Source: Macrotis lagotis (lineage: Eukaryota; Chordata; Mammalia; Peramelemorphia; Peramelidae). From it: a DNA stretch of 64,000 nucleotides. Below, in pieces: positions 1 to 11,635 of this stretch; position 1 is the first letter of the stretch; the number at the start of each line of letters is the position of its first letter. The DNA lies in NCBI RefSeq assembly GCF_037893015.1, contig NC_133666.1:620167156-620231155 (forward strand), written 5' to 3'. Under the pieces are notes generated by a model. That model worked only from the letters and a program-made list of their open reading frames with translations, was not told where the DNA came from and did not search any database. The translations under genes and the position numbers were made by a program.

Positions 1-169
1 GTAAGAGAAAAAAAGTGTACTTTAGTCTGTGTTGAGATGTCATAAGTTGCTTCAATATTTTTTTCCCACAGTTGTTTCAATAGTACTTTTTAAGTTGTTT
101 ATCCAGAATATTACATTAAGAATTCTAAATAAAAGTAGGGGAAGTTCCTCATTCCCATGAGGATCTTTT

Positions 170-300
170 GTTTAAAGTTACAGAGTGCTTTACAGAAATT
201 TATTTCATTTGTCCAGAGTCATAATGGTTATAACTACCTGTGGCAGTAGAATTGGAACAGGGGTCTTCCCTGACCTCAAGTTTACTTTGCTGCTTACAAA
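170..300 (-). repeat. old MIR fragment
   Basis: The plus strand shows the reverse of a MIR core in worn form: gagtcataatgg...ggcagtagaattggaacaggggtcttcc. Confidence 0.4.
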
Positions 301-334
301 CGCCTACATGCTCTTTTTAATAATGTTTTTGTAA

Positions 335-336
<2 letters not shown>

Positions 337-385
<49 letters not shown>

Positions 386-396
386 CACACACCTAG
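337..396. repeat. (TA)n/(CA)n microsatellite
   Basis: An uninterrupted alternating TA tract from about 339 to 380, then ACATACACACACAC. Confidence 0.95.
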
Positions 397-399
397 GAT

Positions 400-1520
400 A
401 GATTGAAATCTTCCCTTTTAAGAAAGCAGATTCTGTTATTCTTAGTAAAAATAAGATAATTTATTCAGAGAATTAGTGACATAAAGTAGGAGAGATTGTA
501 AAGGGAAATCAGCAAGACTGCAAATTCAATTATATTTTCACTGCTCATATGACCTCCAAAGACATAAGAACAATGAAATGGATGCTTAAGAATAGTAGGG
601 CTAAACTGTGTCCTGAGATGTTCAAACAGCCAGATACTTTGCCTTTAGCCCTAATGAGTTTAACTGTAACATGAATTATCAACAGGGCAGGAAGACTGGA
701 TTTATTTTATATGAAATATTGATGAGAATATTCCAATGATATCCTTTCCAATTGGTTAATGATATTGCTTTGAATAATTGTAAAGTATAATTAAAAGGTT
801 TCAAAGATTTCTTATCCACAGGGACAGTTTGCTTTGCCTGGAGAACCAGAATAAGTGATCTCTCCATTCAGTTTGTGGACTGAGTTCACATGAACTCAAT
901 TAACAGAAATTCTGCCTGGAGATCTGCTAGAAAAACCTACACCATGATCTTTTCCCTGTCAACACTGAAGGAAAGTATTAAGACTTAGATTCATATTTCA
1001 CCCTGTAGAAAGACATCTGCTCCAAGGGACATTGGATAGCTATCACCTGTTTCATTGGATAATCTCAGTCAACTGGCAACAAGCTACATGCTTGCCAATA
1101 GGGTAACATAAGTCTACTAGTCGACCAAGTATCTACTGGTAAAGAGGATTTGCCATAGTATTTCTACCGTGCCCTCTAGACAAAGACAAGGTCACTATCA
1201 GTTCCTGACGTCTGAATTGATTTTCCAGTGGCTGTTTCTCAGTGGACTATTTTGGATGACTATTGTTGTTTGGTACTCATTGAGATATAAACTAATCAGA
1301 ATTTTCAGAATAAGTATGACATTGTCCAGGACAGAAAGATTATTACTTTTTATAAGTGACATTGTTTGCCTCTTCTTCCCAGTTTGCCCAAGATGCATTT
1401 CTAAATGCTGAGTATAGCCTTATGTTTTTAACTATATGGGCATATTCCATTGATAGCTATACTTTTTTATACTACCAGACTTTATGTGAGTTTGCTTAAT
1501 ATAGGAAATTAACCCTAAGT
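400..1520. other. unassigned AT-rich DNA
   Basis: I see no gene and no repeat I can name. Open frames here are short and have no recognisable domain. Confidence 0.5.
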
Positions 1521-1597
1521 TCATTGGATAGAGGTTTAAAGTCAGAAAGACTCATCCCCTTAAGTTCAAATCTCGTCTCAGACATTTATGCATTTTA

Positions 1598-1727
1598 TTT
1601 TATTTTATTTTATTTTTTTAAGGTTTTTTTTTTTTTTGTCAAGGCAATGGAGTTAAGTGGCTTGCCCAAGGCCACACAGCTGACTCCAGGGCCTGTGCTC
1701 TATCTACTGCGCCACCTAGCCGCCCCC
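1598..1727 (-). mobile_element. CORE-SINE nested in MAR1, internally deleted
   Basis: The antisense SINE lacks about 60 bp between 'ccacacagc' and 'tgactccagg'. The flanking direct repeat is catttatgcatttta / cattcatacatttta. Confidence 0.75.
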
Positions 1728-1803
1728 ATTCATACATTTTATGCAACTGTGTGATGCTGGACAAGTTCTATTTGCCTCCATTCCTTCATCTGTAAAATGA
1801 TAG

Positions 1804-1900
1804 GTGAGTTCAAATCTAGTCTCGGACACTTAATAATTACCTAGCTGTGTGGCCTTGGGTAAGGCACTTAACCCTATTTGCCTTGTAAAAACCTAAAAAA
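1804..1900 (+). mobile_element. 5'-truncated CORE-SINE nested in MAR1
   Basis: It starts at 'gagttcaaatct', runs through the ttaataattacctagctg core and ends in an A run. The flanks aaaatgata(g/t) repeat on both sides. Confidence 0.75.
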
Positions 1901-2269
1901 AAAAATGATATGGAGAAAGAAATGGCAAACTACTTCAGTATTTTTGCCAAGAAATCTCCAAATGGGGACACAAAGGGTCAGACATGACTGAACAACAACA
2001 ATAACAAAAAAAAATGCCTGTTTTAATTGTTCTGAATGGGAGCACAGAAATTTTACTAACTGATCTTATCCAAATCCATGGGGGAAAAAAAAGTCACTTG
2101 TATAAGATATTCTAGTATTTTAGAGATTTTTGTATGTTGCTTTCAGAGGGTCAGTCCCAGAAGATCATAGTCATAGAAATTAAACTGTAACTAAACCTAA
2201 TTCTATCACCATCTGAATTCTAAGTTGGTTCTCCATTTTGACCAATGTTACTTTAACCCTTAAGAGTTT

Positions 2270-2775
2270 TTATAATTTTTTTCTCCAGTTGATATTTTAT
2301 TTATTTTTCCAATTCCATGTTATGAAAGTTTTTCAACATTCATCCACATGCATATGCATATGTATAAGTTACATAATTTCCTTCCATATTCCCTTCCCAC
2401 CCCTCTCCCCTCAGCAGCAATCTGGTGAACATTGTTCATAAATATTTATGTTTAACATGTGTACATATTAGTCATTTTCTATATGAGGATTTAGGACTAA
2501 GGGAGAAGAAAGAAAACCATAAGATAGGAAGGAAAACCATGAGAGAAATTTTTTAAAAGTGAACACAGTGTTCATTCAGATTCTGTATTTTAGGGGGGTT
2601 GTTTGTTTTGTTTTGTTATTCTTCCTCTAGATGTGGATAACATTGTCTACAACAGGTCTCCCAGGGTTGTCCTTGAGGAGTTGCATCCAGTAAAGTTGAT
2701 CAACTCACAATGTTGTCATTAATGTGTACAATGTTCTCTTGGTTCTGCTCCCTTCAAAGAACTTTTATTATAATC
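2270..2775 (-). mobile_element. L1 3' end fragment
   Basis: Antisense L1 3' UTR: gttatgaaagtttttcaaca, the pyrimidine-rich ccttcccacccctctcccct block, and ggttctgctcccttca. The same block recurs at 4075 and 5700. Confidence 0.7.
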
Positions 2776-4074
2776 TGTGGCCCTCCTGCTTATTCCTGAA
2801 TACTTATGAACTATTCAGGATCTAGCTATATTTAGGTCTTGACCTTTAACTCCCATAAGGTGATATTAGAATTAAGAGTATTTTTTAAGAGAAATAAACT
2901 TTTAAAAAAGAGAAATAAACTTAGTAACGTATTATTTCTATCTTATGAAAATGTTTGAACTCTTAAAGAAATAAAACTTTTATCTAGAGTAACAGTTATT
3001 CAAGTAAGACTTGGGTTCAATCCTAAGGGATCTCAATCACTAAAAACCCTAGGATCTGTACTTCTTCTCAGAGGAAGCTAACAAGAAGTCAGGAGTGGTA
3101 GATGAGATTTTCTCCCAAAGTGAAAGCTTTGATATTTTTATCAGAGAGAAAAGAGAGGACTCTCGGAGAAGAGGAAGGTTATAAGGATTCTCCCCTAATT
3201 CAAAAAGAATTCAAGTTTATAGAAATTTCACCTTTGGAAGTGTGATCTCAGAATCTATGAATGGCTCATGAAGATGGCCCAAGTTAGAGAATGAACACTC
3301 TTTTAACAGTGGTCAGTTCTGCTCTAAGTAAGCTCTTGTGCAGCTCCTCAAGGTATTCCCTACCCTAGAATTGCTAACAAAAACAAAGGGACACAAGGAA
3401 ATTCAAAAAACAAGGTCAACCACAGTTTATGAGAAATAAAATTTGACACAGTGGTATTCGGCATTCAAAGTAAGTTTTGGGTAGGAGTAAGGAACACCAG
3501 TTGCTCTGTATTTTTTTTCCTTGAGTGCTAACCATCTGAGTGAGTGCTAAAATATACAAAATAAACCTCCACTTATCCTCTTAGATATCACCTTATAGTT
3601 TTCTTTAGAGACTGAAATTTGAGATTGTTGGATTTTGATGTCTTAGAATGAATGCAAATAGCAATTGCTTTCTGCTCTGGTCAGAAACTCTGAGGGTCTT
3701 CTCCCAGATTGATATTTTTGTGATGGTAAATCTATCTTTTGTCTCAATTCTTACCTAGTCCTAAATCATTGATGGATATTGTCTCAGATAAATTGAGATC
3801 TGGGAAAGTCCTTAATTTAATTATTTATATTGTTTAACAAATAATTATAATTATAATTAATAATTAATAAATAATTGTTTCATTATTTATAGGATTCAAA
3901 TGTCCACATCCTTTATTTCTTTGATTGATATTTTATGTTTCCAACTGAAAGTTTTCCAGGAATTAGAAAGTTGTATAGGGTAGATTTGTACATGTCCAAT
4001 CATCTTTTTTATTGTACTATATTATGGAAATGCTTGTTTTAGTCCATAAATTAAAAAATTTTAAAAATTAAAAA
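2776..4074. other. unassigned DNA
   Basis: No gene recognised. There is an AT-only stretch at about 3830-3880 and nothing else I can name. Confidence 0.5.
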
Positions 4075-4490
4075 AGAAAGTTTTCAACATTCATCTACTT
4101 GCATATTTATGTTACACATTTTCTACCCTCCCTTCCCACCCCCCTCCCCTCAGCAGTGAAAAGTCTAGTAAAAGTTATACATGTTCATTTATGTTTAACA
4201 TGTTTACATATTAATTATTTTGTGGTTGAAGAATTAGGACTAAGGGCAAAGAAAGAAAAGCTTGGGAATTGGAAGAAAAAACATGAGAAACTTTTAAAAA
4301 GTGAACATCAAATCCATTCACATTCTGTGAGTTGTTTTGTTTATTTTGTTCTATTTCCCTCTAGATGTGGATGGTGTTGTCCATAACAGATCTCCCAGGA
4401 GGGTCATAAATTTCTGAACTGTTGAGAGGAGCTGCATCCATCATAGTTAATCGACTCACAAGGTTATTGTTAATGTGAACAATGTTCTCT
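4075..4490 (-). mobile_element. L1 3' end fragment
   Basis: The same 3' UTR block as at 2270 (gaaagttttcaacattcatc; cttcccacccccctcccctc; gatgtggatggtgttgtcca). Confidence 0.7.
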
Positions 4491-4504
4491 TGAAAGCCCT
4501 CAAT

Positions 4505-4705
4505 TTAGAAAGGCCAACGTCATCCACTGTATCCAGGGCCATTGCCAGTCATCTTGACTTTTGTTTTGCTATTGAACTTCAATCACTGGAGGAAAGAGTG
4601 AGGCTGAAGGCTTTGAGCAGTTCTGCCTCAAAAATCCAATTTACATGCAAGACATCACCCTCATGATGTCACTGGTCCTCTTCAAGAACAAAGAATGAAC
4701 AACAT
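4505..4705 (+). repeat. SINE with RTE-like 3' tail, partial
   Basis: Ends tcatgatgtcactggtcctc, ttcaagaacaaagaatgaac. This is the same tail as at 41450-41680 and, reversed, at 8010 and 23120. Confidence 0.65.
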
Positions 4706-4809
4706 ATTTTTTGCAGAAGGGAACTGAAGATATCACTGTCACACATGCATTTGCACTACTATTCTATGTACTATGTATTCTATATACTACTCTATACTCT
4801 GTTAGGGGA

Positions 4810-4905
4810 AAGTTCCCAATAAACAAAAATTTATTAGATGTTTATCATTATGTAATGGGCACTATGCTAAGAATTGGGGATAAAAAAGGCAAAAGACAGT
4901 TCCTG
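4810..4905 (+). repeat. ancient interspersed repeat ('growing-size-class' type)
   Basis: Matches the pattern ttattagatgtttatcatta...gggcactatgctaagaattg gggata. Related copies are at 27400-27545, 59580-60110 and 62060-62400. Family name not known to me. Confidence 0.45.
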
Positions 4906-5328
4906 TTTTTTTAGAAATTCATTTTCTCTCCCACCATAGGGAGAACCCCCCCCCCCCATCCTGATCTTCCTTTAACTTCCTCTCTTCTTACACTGGCAAG
5001 AAACAAAGCTTCTAGGTCTTTTGTAAATTGGGCTCCCTTTCAAGGAGGTCAGCTCAAATCGTATCCAAGTTGTTACACTAGATTCCTGGAACAAGCAGCC
5101 AGTTTCCTCTTAAGAAAATTAAAGAAGTAATATTGACTATTGAGACAATGGTCCTCCAAAAATTGAATGCATATTGATTTCATTCAGATTTAAATTTGAG
5201 ACATCTTTATTGGACAAAGAAAAATAAAATGGTAGATTAAATAAACAAAGTTTGATCTCAAATTTGAGGATAATTGAAAATTTAAGAAAGGCCTAATACA
5301 TAGTTTAATTTATTAGGCATCTAATTTA

Positions 5329-5511
5329 TTGTTTTGGGGGGGGTTTGTTTGTTTTGGAGTTTTTTTTAGGTTTTTGCAAGGCAAAGGGGTTAACTGGCTT
5401 GCCCAAGGCCACACAGTTAAGTAATTATTAAGTGTCTGAGGCTGAATTTGAACTCAGGTATTCCTGACTCTAGGGCTGGTGCTCTATCCACTGTGCCACC
5501 TAGTTGCTCCT
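5329..5511 (-). mobile_element. CORE-SINE, complete
   Basis: Complete antisense copy with the 14-bp target duplication aggcatctaattta at 5315-5328 and 5512-5525. Confidence 0.9.
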
Positions 5512-5699
5512 AGGCATCTAATTTAAAATAAACAAATCAATCTGTGGATCAAGATTAATTCCAGTACTGTCATATGCTTATAAGGTATCATAAGGTAATA
5601 ACAATTTACTATTGTTTGAATCTTTGTAATTCATAGTGCCTTCATCTCATCCTAACAACCTTGAAGCTATATTTTACTGTCATGATTTTACCTCATAAA

Positions 5700-6895
5700 A
5701 TATCTTTTTAACTGATATTTTATCTTTCCAAATTACTTGTTATGAAAGTTTTTCAACATTCATCCACATGCATAATGCAAATTTTAAGTTACATAATTTC
5801 CTTCCATCCTCCCTTACCACCCTCCTCCCCTCAGTGGTGAGCAGTCAGGTAAATATCGTACATGCATACACATTTGTGTTTAACATATTTATAGATTAGT
5901 CATTTCTGGTATGAGGAATTAGGATTAAGGGAAAAGAAAGGAAACCATGAGATAGAAAAGAAATACATAAGAGAAATTATTAAAAAGTGAATGCAGTGCT
6001 CATTTAGATTCTGAAGGGTTTTTTGGTTTTTTTTCTTCCTCTGGATGGGTATAGCATTATCCATAGTGGGTGTCCTAGCTCTCTGAACTTCTAAGAAGAG
6101 CTGCATCCATCAATTCACAATGTTGTTGTTGATGTGTACAGTGTTCTCTTGGTTCTGCTCCCTTCACTCAGCAGCAGATTCTATAATTCATTCCATGCTT
6201 CTCTAGAGTCCAATCATTTATGATTTCTTATAAAACAATAGTATTCCCTAATATTCATATACCATAACTTGTTCAGTCATTCCCCAATTGATGGGGATCC
6301 CCTCAAATTCCAATTCTTTGCCACTACAAAAAGAGCTGCTATAAATATTTTAGAACATGTGAAACTTTTCCCATTTTTTATGATTTCTTCTGGATATAGG
6401 CCTAGTATTGGAATTGCTGTGTCAAAGGATATGAACAGTTTTGTTGTTCTTTGGGCATAGTTCCATATTGTTCTCCAGAATGGTTGAATTAGTTCACAAC
6501 TCAACCAACAGTACATTAATGTCCCAATCCTTCCATAACCTCTTCAGCATTGATCAAAAATTTCCCCTTTTGTCATCTAAGCCAATCTGATAAGTGTGAG
6601 GTGATATCTCATAGTTATTTTAATTTGCATTTCTCTAATCAGTAATGATTTTGAGCATTTTTATATGATTATATATAGCTTTAATTTCTTCATTTGGAAA
6701 CTGTTCATATACTTTGACCATTTATTGATTGGGGAATGACTTGTAACCTTATAGATTTGATGCAATTCTCTATATATTTTAGAAGAGAGAACTTTAACAA
6801 AATTCTCTAATTATAAAAATTGTTGCCCAGCTTTGTATTTTCCTTATACTTTTGGCAGCATTGTTTTTATTGTATAAAAACTTACAAAATATATT
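5700..6895 (-). mobile_element. L1, end of ORF2 plus 3' UTR
   Basis: Minus-strand text gives LIQPFWRTIWNYAQ, DTAIPILGLYPEEI and KIFIAALFVVAKNWNL, which match the C-terminal part of L1 ORF2 (human: PFDPAIPLLGIYP, RMFIAALF). The usual antisense 3' UTR block begins at 5700. The copy is 5'-truncated with frame breaks. Confidence 0.88.
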
Positions 6896-6898
6896 TTT

Positions 6899-7052
6899 GG
6901 GGGATGGCTAGGTGGCACAATGGATAAAGCACTGGCCCTGGAGCCAGGAGGACCTGAGTTCAAATCCAGCCTCAGACACTTAATAATTACCTAGCTATGT
7001 AACCTCAGGCAAGTGACTTAACCTCATTGCCTTGCAAAAGCAAAATAAAATA
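6899..7052 (+). mobile_element. CORE-SINE
   Basis: Sense copy from ggggatggctaggtggcaca through ttaataattacctagctatg to an A-rich tail. It directly abuts the L1 end at 6895. Confidence 0.9.
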
Positions 7053-7603
7053 AATCTTTTCCTTTTGTGAGGGAAGTATGATACAATTCCCTACCCAACT
7101 CAGATGATAAAGTCATAAATGAAGATGTGGGTTTGAAGGCATTAAATTCACTGTTTAATTGTCCCCATACCTTTGTCTTATGAAAAGACCCCTTGATTTA
7201 CTTAGAAGGAAAAAACATGATTGAATGAATAAACAAATTAGACATTCTTCAAGAATTTTAAATAGCTAAGACCTATGGGAGTTCAAGACAGGGCAGGCAC
7301 TGAAACACTTTGTGGAAGAGACATCAGTGGGGGGTGGAGAGAGGATGAGGTTTCTAACTCTATCCCCCCCACCTCTGATCATACATCCAGCAGTAACTTG
7401 TCCCAAAGGAGATACCTCATTTGGCAATCCAAGAGCTCATCCCTTTGAGAGAGTTCAAGGAACAACTGAGGAAGCAAGAACAATATGCCAGAAAGACGAA
7501 AGAGCAAGTCACTTGAGGGAAGAATTAGCTTTGAGGATAGGTTCCTAAAAACAGAGAAGAGAACTAGCTATGAACCCCAGACAATCTAGAATCAGAAGGG
7601 GCT

Positions 7604-7656
<53 letters not shown>

Positions 7657-8009
7657 AGACAGAAAGACAAAGACATTTAAGGGGATTGAGGGGAAAGGAA
7701 GGAGAGAGAAGATTGGAAGATTTGAAGTGAACAATCTGCTCAGCAGACAGCAGAAACATTACACTGAAACAGAAGTAACAAAGATTCTATAAAGAAAGAA
7801 AAGACTTCCTGGCCCTGCAGAATCCGGAGTTGTGAGTTCTCTTTGCCACATTTGTATCCTACATATGTATTTCACTATCAATGTACTCTGTTCAGTCTAT
7901 TTAAGTCACTGTGTCATTTCTGGAAGTGGGTGTTCCAGGTTGGGGGAATTGGGAAAAAATGTTTTGTAGCTGCTATTTTAGCTAAGCCATCTTAGGTCAT
8001 TAATTAATG
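7053..8009. other. unassigned DNA around the TG repeat
   Basis: No recognisable gene or repeat apart from the microsatellite. Confidence 0.5.
7604..7655. repeat. (TG)n microsatellite
   Basis: About 24 TG units. It also produces an apparent VCVCVC open frame, which is not a gene. Confidence 0.95.
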
Positions 8010-8265
8010 TTTGTCCTTCCTTTTCAAAGAAGACCATGTTATCAGGGAAGTGATGCCATGACAAGCATGGGAACTGGATTTGAGTGAGGGGGTGCTGTAC
8101 TAAGTCACCAGCCTCACTCTTTTCCTCCAGAGCCATCTGGGTCCCTGGGTCCAGTGGCCAGATATGAATGAGGTCAACTGGAGATGCCCTAGGATGAGGC
8201 AGTCAGGGATAAATAACTTGCCCAAGGTCACACAGCTAGTAAGAGTCAAGTGTCTGAGGCCTGAT
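8010..8265 (-). repeat. SINE with RTE-like 3' tail
   Basis: Read in reverse it has a CORE-SINE-like middle (gtcacacagctagtaagagt on the plus strand) and the RTE-like tail (caaagaagaccatgttatca; gaagtgatgccatgacaagc on the plus strand). Confidence 0.7.
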
Positions 8266-8296
8266 TCGATGCCTTGCTAAGAATTAGTTGTGTCTG

Positions 8297-8450
8297 GGGA
8301 GGCTAGTTGGCGCAGTGGATAGAGCACTTGCCCTGGAGTCAGGAGTACCTGAGCTCAAATCCGGCCTCAGACACTCAATAATTCCCTAGCTGTGTGGCCT
8401 TGGGCAAGCCACTTAACTCCATTGCTTTGCAATAAAACCTGAAAAAAAAA
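8297..8450 (+). mobile_element. CORE-SINE, first of a linked pair
   Basis: Sense, complete body and A tail. The upstream flank (aagaattagttgtgtct, 8279-8296) is repeated only after the second SINE (from about 8655), so the two copies share one target duplication. Confidence 0.88.
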
Positions 8451-8527
8451 AGAAAATAGATTAAACTAATGGAAATGACCCTGAAGAAGAAATTACCATC
8501 CACTTCTCAAATAAAGAAGAGTATATG

Positions 8528-8656
8528 AGATAGAGCACTGACCCTGGAATTAAGAGGACCTGAGTTCAAATTAAGCCTCAGACACTTAATAATTACCTAG
8601 CTGTGTGGCCCTGGGCAAGCCACTTAACCCCATTGCCTTGCAAAAAAAAAAAAAAA
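8528..8656 (+). mobile_element. CORE-SINE, second of a linked pair, 5'-truncated
   Basis: Starts at 'gatagagcactgaccctgg' and ends in an A run at 8641-8656, followed by aagaattagctgtgtct, the partner of the flank before 8297. Confidence 0.85.
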
Positions 8657-8761
8657 GAATTAGCTGTGTCTATAGCTAATTAGTAATAGAAAACACACCA
8701 GTGTGGGCTCATGCCCTCATGTGTTAGAAGGGCATACTGAAAGTGTTATCCCGGGCGGAGC

Positions 8762-8772
8762 CAAGATGGCGA
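8762..8772 (+). promoter_or_regulatory. YY1-type motif at the HAL1 5' end
   Basis: CAAGATGGCGA lies about 10 bases into the element. Human L1 carries a YY1 site of the same core at nearly the same distance from its start, where it fixes the transcription start. Function here is inferred by analogy. Confidence 0.5.
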
Positions 8773-9496
8773 CAATAAAGGATCAAGTCTTAGGAGCTCT
8801 CTGATAAAACTCATAAACCAAGGACTCTAACTAAACTTTCGAGAGACAGAACCCACAGAGGGACCCAGTGAGGCAGTTCTCCTACTCAAGGTAACCTGAA
8901 AAAGAGCAGAAAGGCTCTGGGGTCAGAGGGGCAGCCCACCAGAGGGGTGGCCCACCAGAGCGAAAGAACCTCAGCCTCCAGGAGGCAGCCCCAGGGTGCT
9001 GGGAGCCGCAGCTCTCAGCAGTGGGGGAGTCTCCTGATCTACACCCCGGGGAGCACCAGGCACAAAGTGGGGGAACAGCAGGGGACCTCTGCCAGAGCAA
9101 GCACATGGAGCCCAGCCTTCAGGGCACACAGCAAGCGTGGTCTTTCTGCAGCCCTGATCCAGGAACAGAAGCAGGTGGAGCCGGTAAGCAGGAGCCCCAG
9201 GGCATGAGCCCATTGAGCTGAGGGAGGGGAGTGAAAAGAGAGAGAGACTGCAGAGCTCTGTCCTCAGCCCCAGGAACAGGACTCTGGGGCTCTGACCATG
9301 TTCAGATCCTGATTGCAGTCTAGGCTACCTCCCCCCAAGAGCAGCAGGCCCCCCCCACCTCAGCCACGTGGCAGAGGGGGGCGCATATGGTCATTCACAG
9401 ACCAGGAGGGAGGACAGAGCCTCACACACTGAGACCCTTGTGGGAGTGTCCCAAAAGTTCAGGAAGTACCCCAAAACAGGCGCAGGCTGGGAAAAA

Positions 9497-10570
9497 TGAG
9501 CAAGCAGAGAAAAAAGAGGATCACAATTGAGAAATATTTTGCAAATGAGCCCAAGAAGGATCAAAATACTGTCTGAAGATGAGGAAGCACAAGCTCCTGC
9601 ATCTAAAGACTCCAAGAAAAAACAGAAATTGGGCTCAGGCTATGACAAAGATTAAAAAAGACTTTGAAAATCAAATGAGGGAGTTAGAAGAAAAACTGGG
9701 AAAAGAAATGAGAGAGATGCAGGAAAAACATGAAAATGAAGTCAGCAGCCTAGTCAAGGAAATCAAAAAAAAAATGCTGAAGAAAATAGCATGATAAAAA
9801 CCAGCTTAGGTCAAATGGATAAAACAGTTCAAAAAGTTATGGAGGAGAAGAATGCTTTAAAAAGCAGAATGGGCCAGATGGAAAAAAGAGATAAGAAAAC
9901 TCTGAGGAGAACAAATCCTTCAGACAAAGAATAGAATGCAGGGAGATTGATGAATTTGCCAGAAATCAGGAATCAATACTTCAAAACCAAAAAAATGAAA
10001 AATTAGAAGAAAATGTGAAATATCTCATTGAAAAAACAACTGATATGGAAAACAGACTTAGGAAACATAATTTAAAAATTATTGGAATACCTGAAAGTCA
10101 TGATCAGGAAAAGAGCCGTGACATCATTTTCAAAGAATTACTACAGGAAAATTGCCCTGATATCCTAGAAGCAGAGGGCAAAATAGAAATGGAGAGAATC
10201 TACCGATCCCCACCCCAAGAAAGAGATCCCAAAAAACCAACCCCCTAGGAATATCATAGCCAAGTTCCAGAACTCCCAAGTCAAGGAGAAAATATTACAA
10301 GCAGCCAGAAGGACACAATTCAAATACCATGGAGCTGCAGTCAGGATCACACAGGACTTAGCAGCAACTACAATGGAAGCTCGTAGGGCTTGGAATAGAA
10401 TATACCGGAAGGCAAAAGAGCTTAGAATACTGCCAAGAATGAACTACCCAGCAAGGCTGAATGTCCTCTTCCAGGGAAAAAGATGGACTTTCAATGAACC
10501 AGGGGAATTTCAAAGGTTCCTTTTGGAATGGCCAGAGCTGAACAGGTTTGATCTTCAGATACAGGACTGA
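9497..10570 (+). pseudogene. HAL1 ORF1 (L1 ORF1p-like RNA-binding protein), frameshifted
   Basis: ORF1 starts at ATG 9497 (MSKQRKKRITIEKYFANEPK). The conceptual protein has an acidic/lysine-rich N-terminus, a coiled coil (MRELEEKLGKEMREMQEKHE, about 9670-9770, continuing past 9900), an RRM-like segment (LRKHNLKIIGIPES, about 10050-10100) and the C-terminal domain (ARRAWNRIYRKAKEL... NYPARLNVLFQGKRW, about 10375-10490). It ends at TGA 10568-10570. These are the three standard parts of L1 ORF1p. The reading frame changes at least four times (near 9572, in 9640-9660, in 9790-10015 and near 10240), so this copy does not encode a working protein. Confidence 0.85.
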
Positions 10571-11089
10571 GGTGAAGCATGAAGATTGGAGGAGAGGGGG
10601 AAAATATGAGGGACTTAATGATGATGAACTGCATGTATTCCTGCATAGAAAAATGACACTGATAATACTCATATGAACCTTCTCAGTTAATAGAGCAGGT
10701 AGAGGGAGCTTTTATAGCTGAAGCACAGGAGAAAGCTGAATTTGAAGATAAAATATGGTGTAAAAATGGAGTTAATAGAAAAAAAGGGAAATGTAATGGG
10801 AGAAAGAAAAAGGAGAGGGGGAATAGGCCAAGATATTTCATATAATAAGACTTTTCTTTATTATAATGAGCTATTGCAGTGCTATGGAAGGGGGGAAGGC
10901 AAGGGGGAATGAGGGAAACTTCGCTCGCATCAGAGGTAGGAGAGGAAACAGCATATATACTCAATGGGGTATAGGCATTCGGAGTAAGGAGAGGGGGCAA
11001 CAGGGGGAAGGAGGGGATGAGAGTGATGGAGGAGAGGATGGACCATGGGGGGAGAGTGGTCAGATATAACACATTTTCTTTTTTACTTA

Positions 11090-11226
11090 TTGCAAGGGGC
11101 TGGGATTGGATGGCCTGTCCAGGACCATGGGGCCAGGTGGATTCTGGGCCTAAGGGGTGGTATGGGGACTAGGGGCTTCTTGGCCCCAGGGCCAGGGATC
11201 TGTCTGCTGCGCCACTCAGCTACCCT
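11090..11226 (-). repeat. G+C-rich SINE-like block 1 inside the HAL1 3' region
   Basis: Read on the minus strand, this follows the tRNA-derived SINE plan: a head (gcgcagcag...), a GGAGTC/CCTGGG-like box and a cttgcaa end. It is much richer in G+C than the ordinary copies in this window. No separate target duplication is visible, so it may be part of the HAL1 family sequence. Confidence 0.55.
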
Positions 11227-11444
11227 ATAGCAGAGTCAGAGTGAAAGGAGAGAGAAAATATAGACATGGTAGTGGAGAAATACCAAAGGAGGGAGTTGCG
11301 ATCAGCAATGGCAACGTTGGAAAAATATGGAAGTAATTTTTGCCATGGACTAATCATAAAGAATGTGATCCACACATGACAGAGTTGTTGGTGTTAGAAC
11401 AAAGACTGAAGCACATTTTTTAATATTATTATTATTTTTTGGGG

Positions 11445-11580
11445 GGGGGTTCAGAGCAAATGGGGCTGGGTGGCCTGCCTGGGGCCGCATAGCGGGGTGA
11501 TCCTTGGATGTCTAAGACTGGATTGGGACCCGGGTGCTCCTGGCTCAAGGGCCAATGCTCTGTCCACCACCCAGCCACCC
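11445..11580 (-). repeat. G+C-rich SINE-like block 2 inside the HAL1 3' region
   Basis: Same orientation and G+C bias as the block at 11090. The plus strand keeps the recognisable order ggcctgcctgggg...gggtgctcctggctc...gctctgtccacc...cagccacc of an antisense SINE. Confidence 0.55.
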
Positions 11581-11635
11581 CTACTATTATTACTATTTTA
11601 TTTTATTTGGTGTCTTTTTTTCTTTTCTTTTGGTT

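Larger units (their letters stand above)
1521..2012 (+). mobile_element. MAR1-type SINE with RTE/BovB-like tail, interrupted by two other SINEs
   Basis: The head (aaagtcagaaagactcatcc), middle (tcatctgtaaaatgata) and tail (aagaaatggcaaactacttc; ggggacacaaagggtcagac; atgactgaacaacaac) belong to one element. It is split by an antisense SINE (1598-1727) and by a sense, 5'-truncated SINE (1804-1900). The tail resembles BovB/RTE 3' ends. Confidence 0.75.

Noticed and set aside
7604-7792. Open frame beginning with a VCVCVC run
   Set aside because: It is translation of a (TG)n microsatellite; the rest has no domain.
8882-9221. Overlapping frames on both strands at the G+C-rich start of HAL1
   Set aside because: They lie in the HAL1 5' UTR, where G+C richness removes stops; no recognised protein.
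10683-11072. 129-residue P/S/L-rich frame on the minus strand
   Set aside because: It is antisense to the purine-rich 3' region of the HAL1 element.
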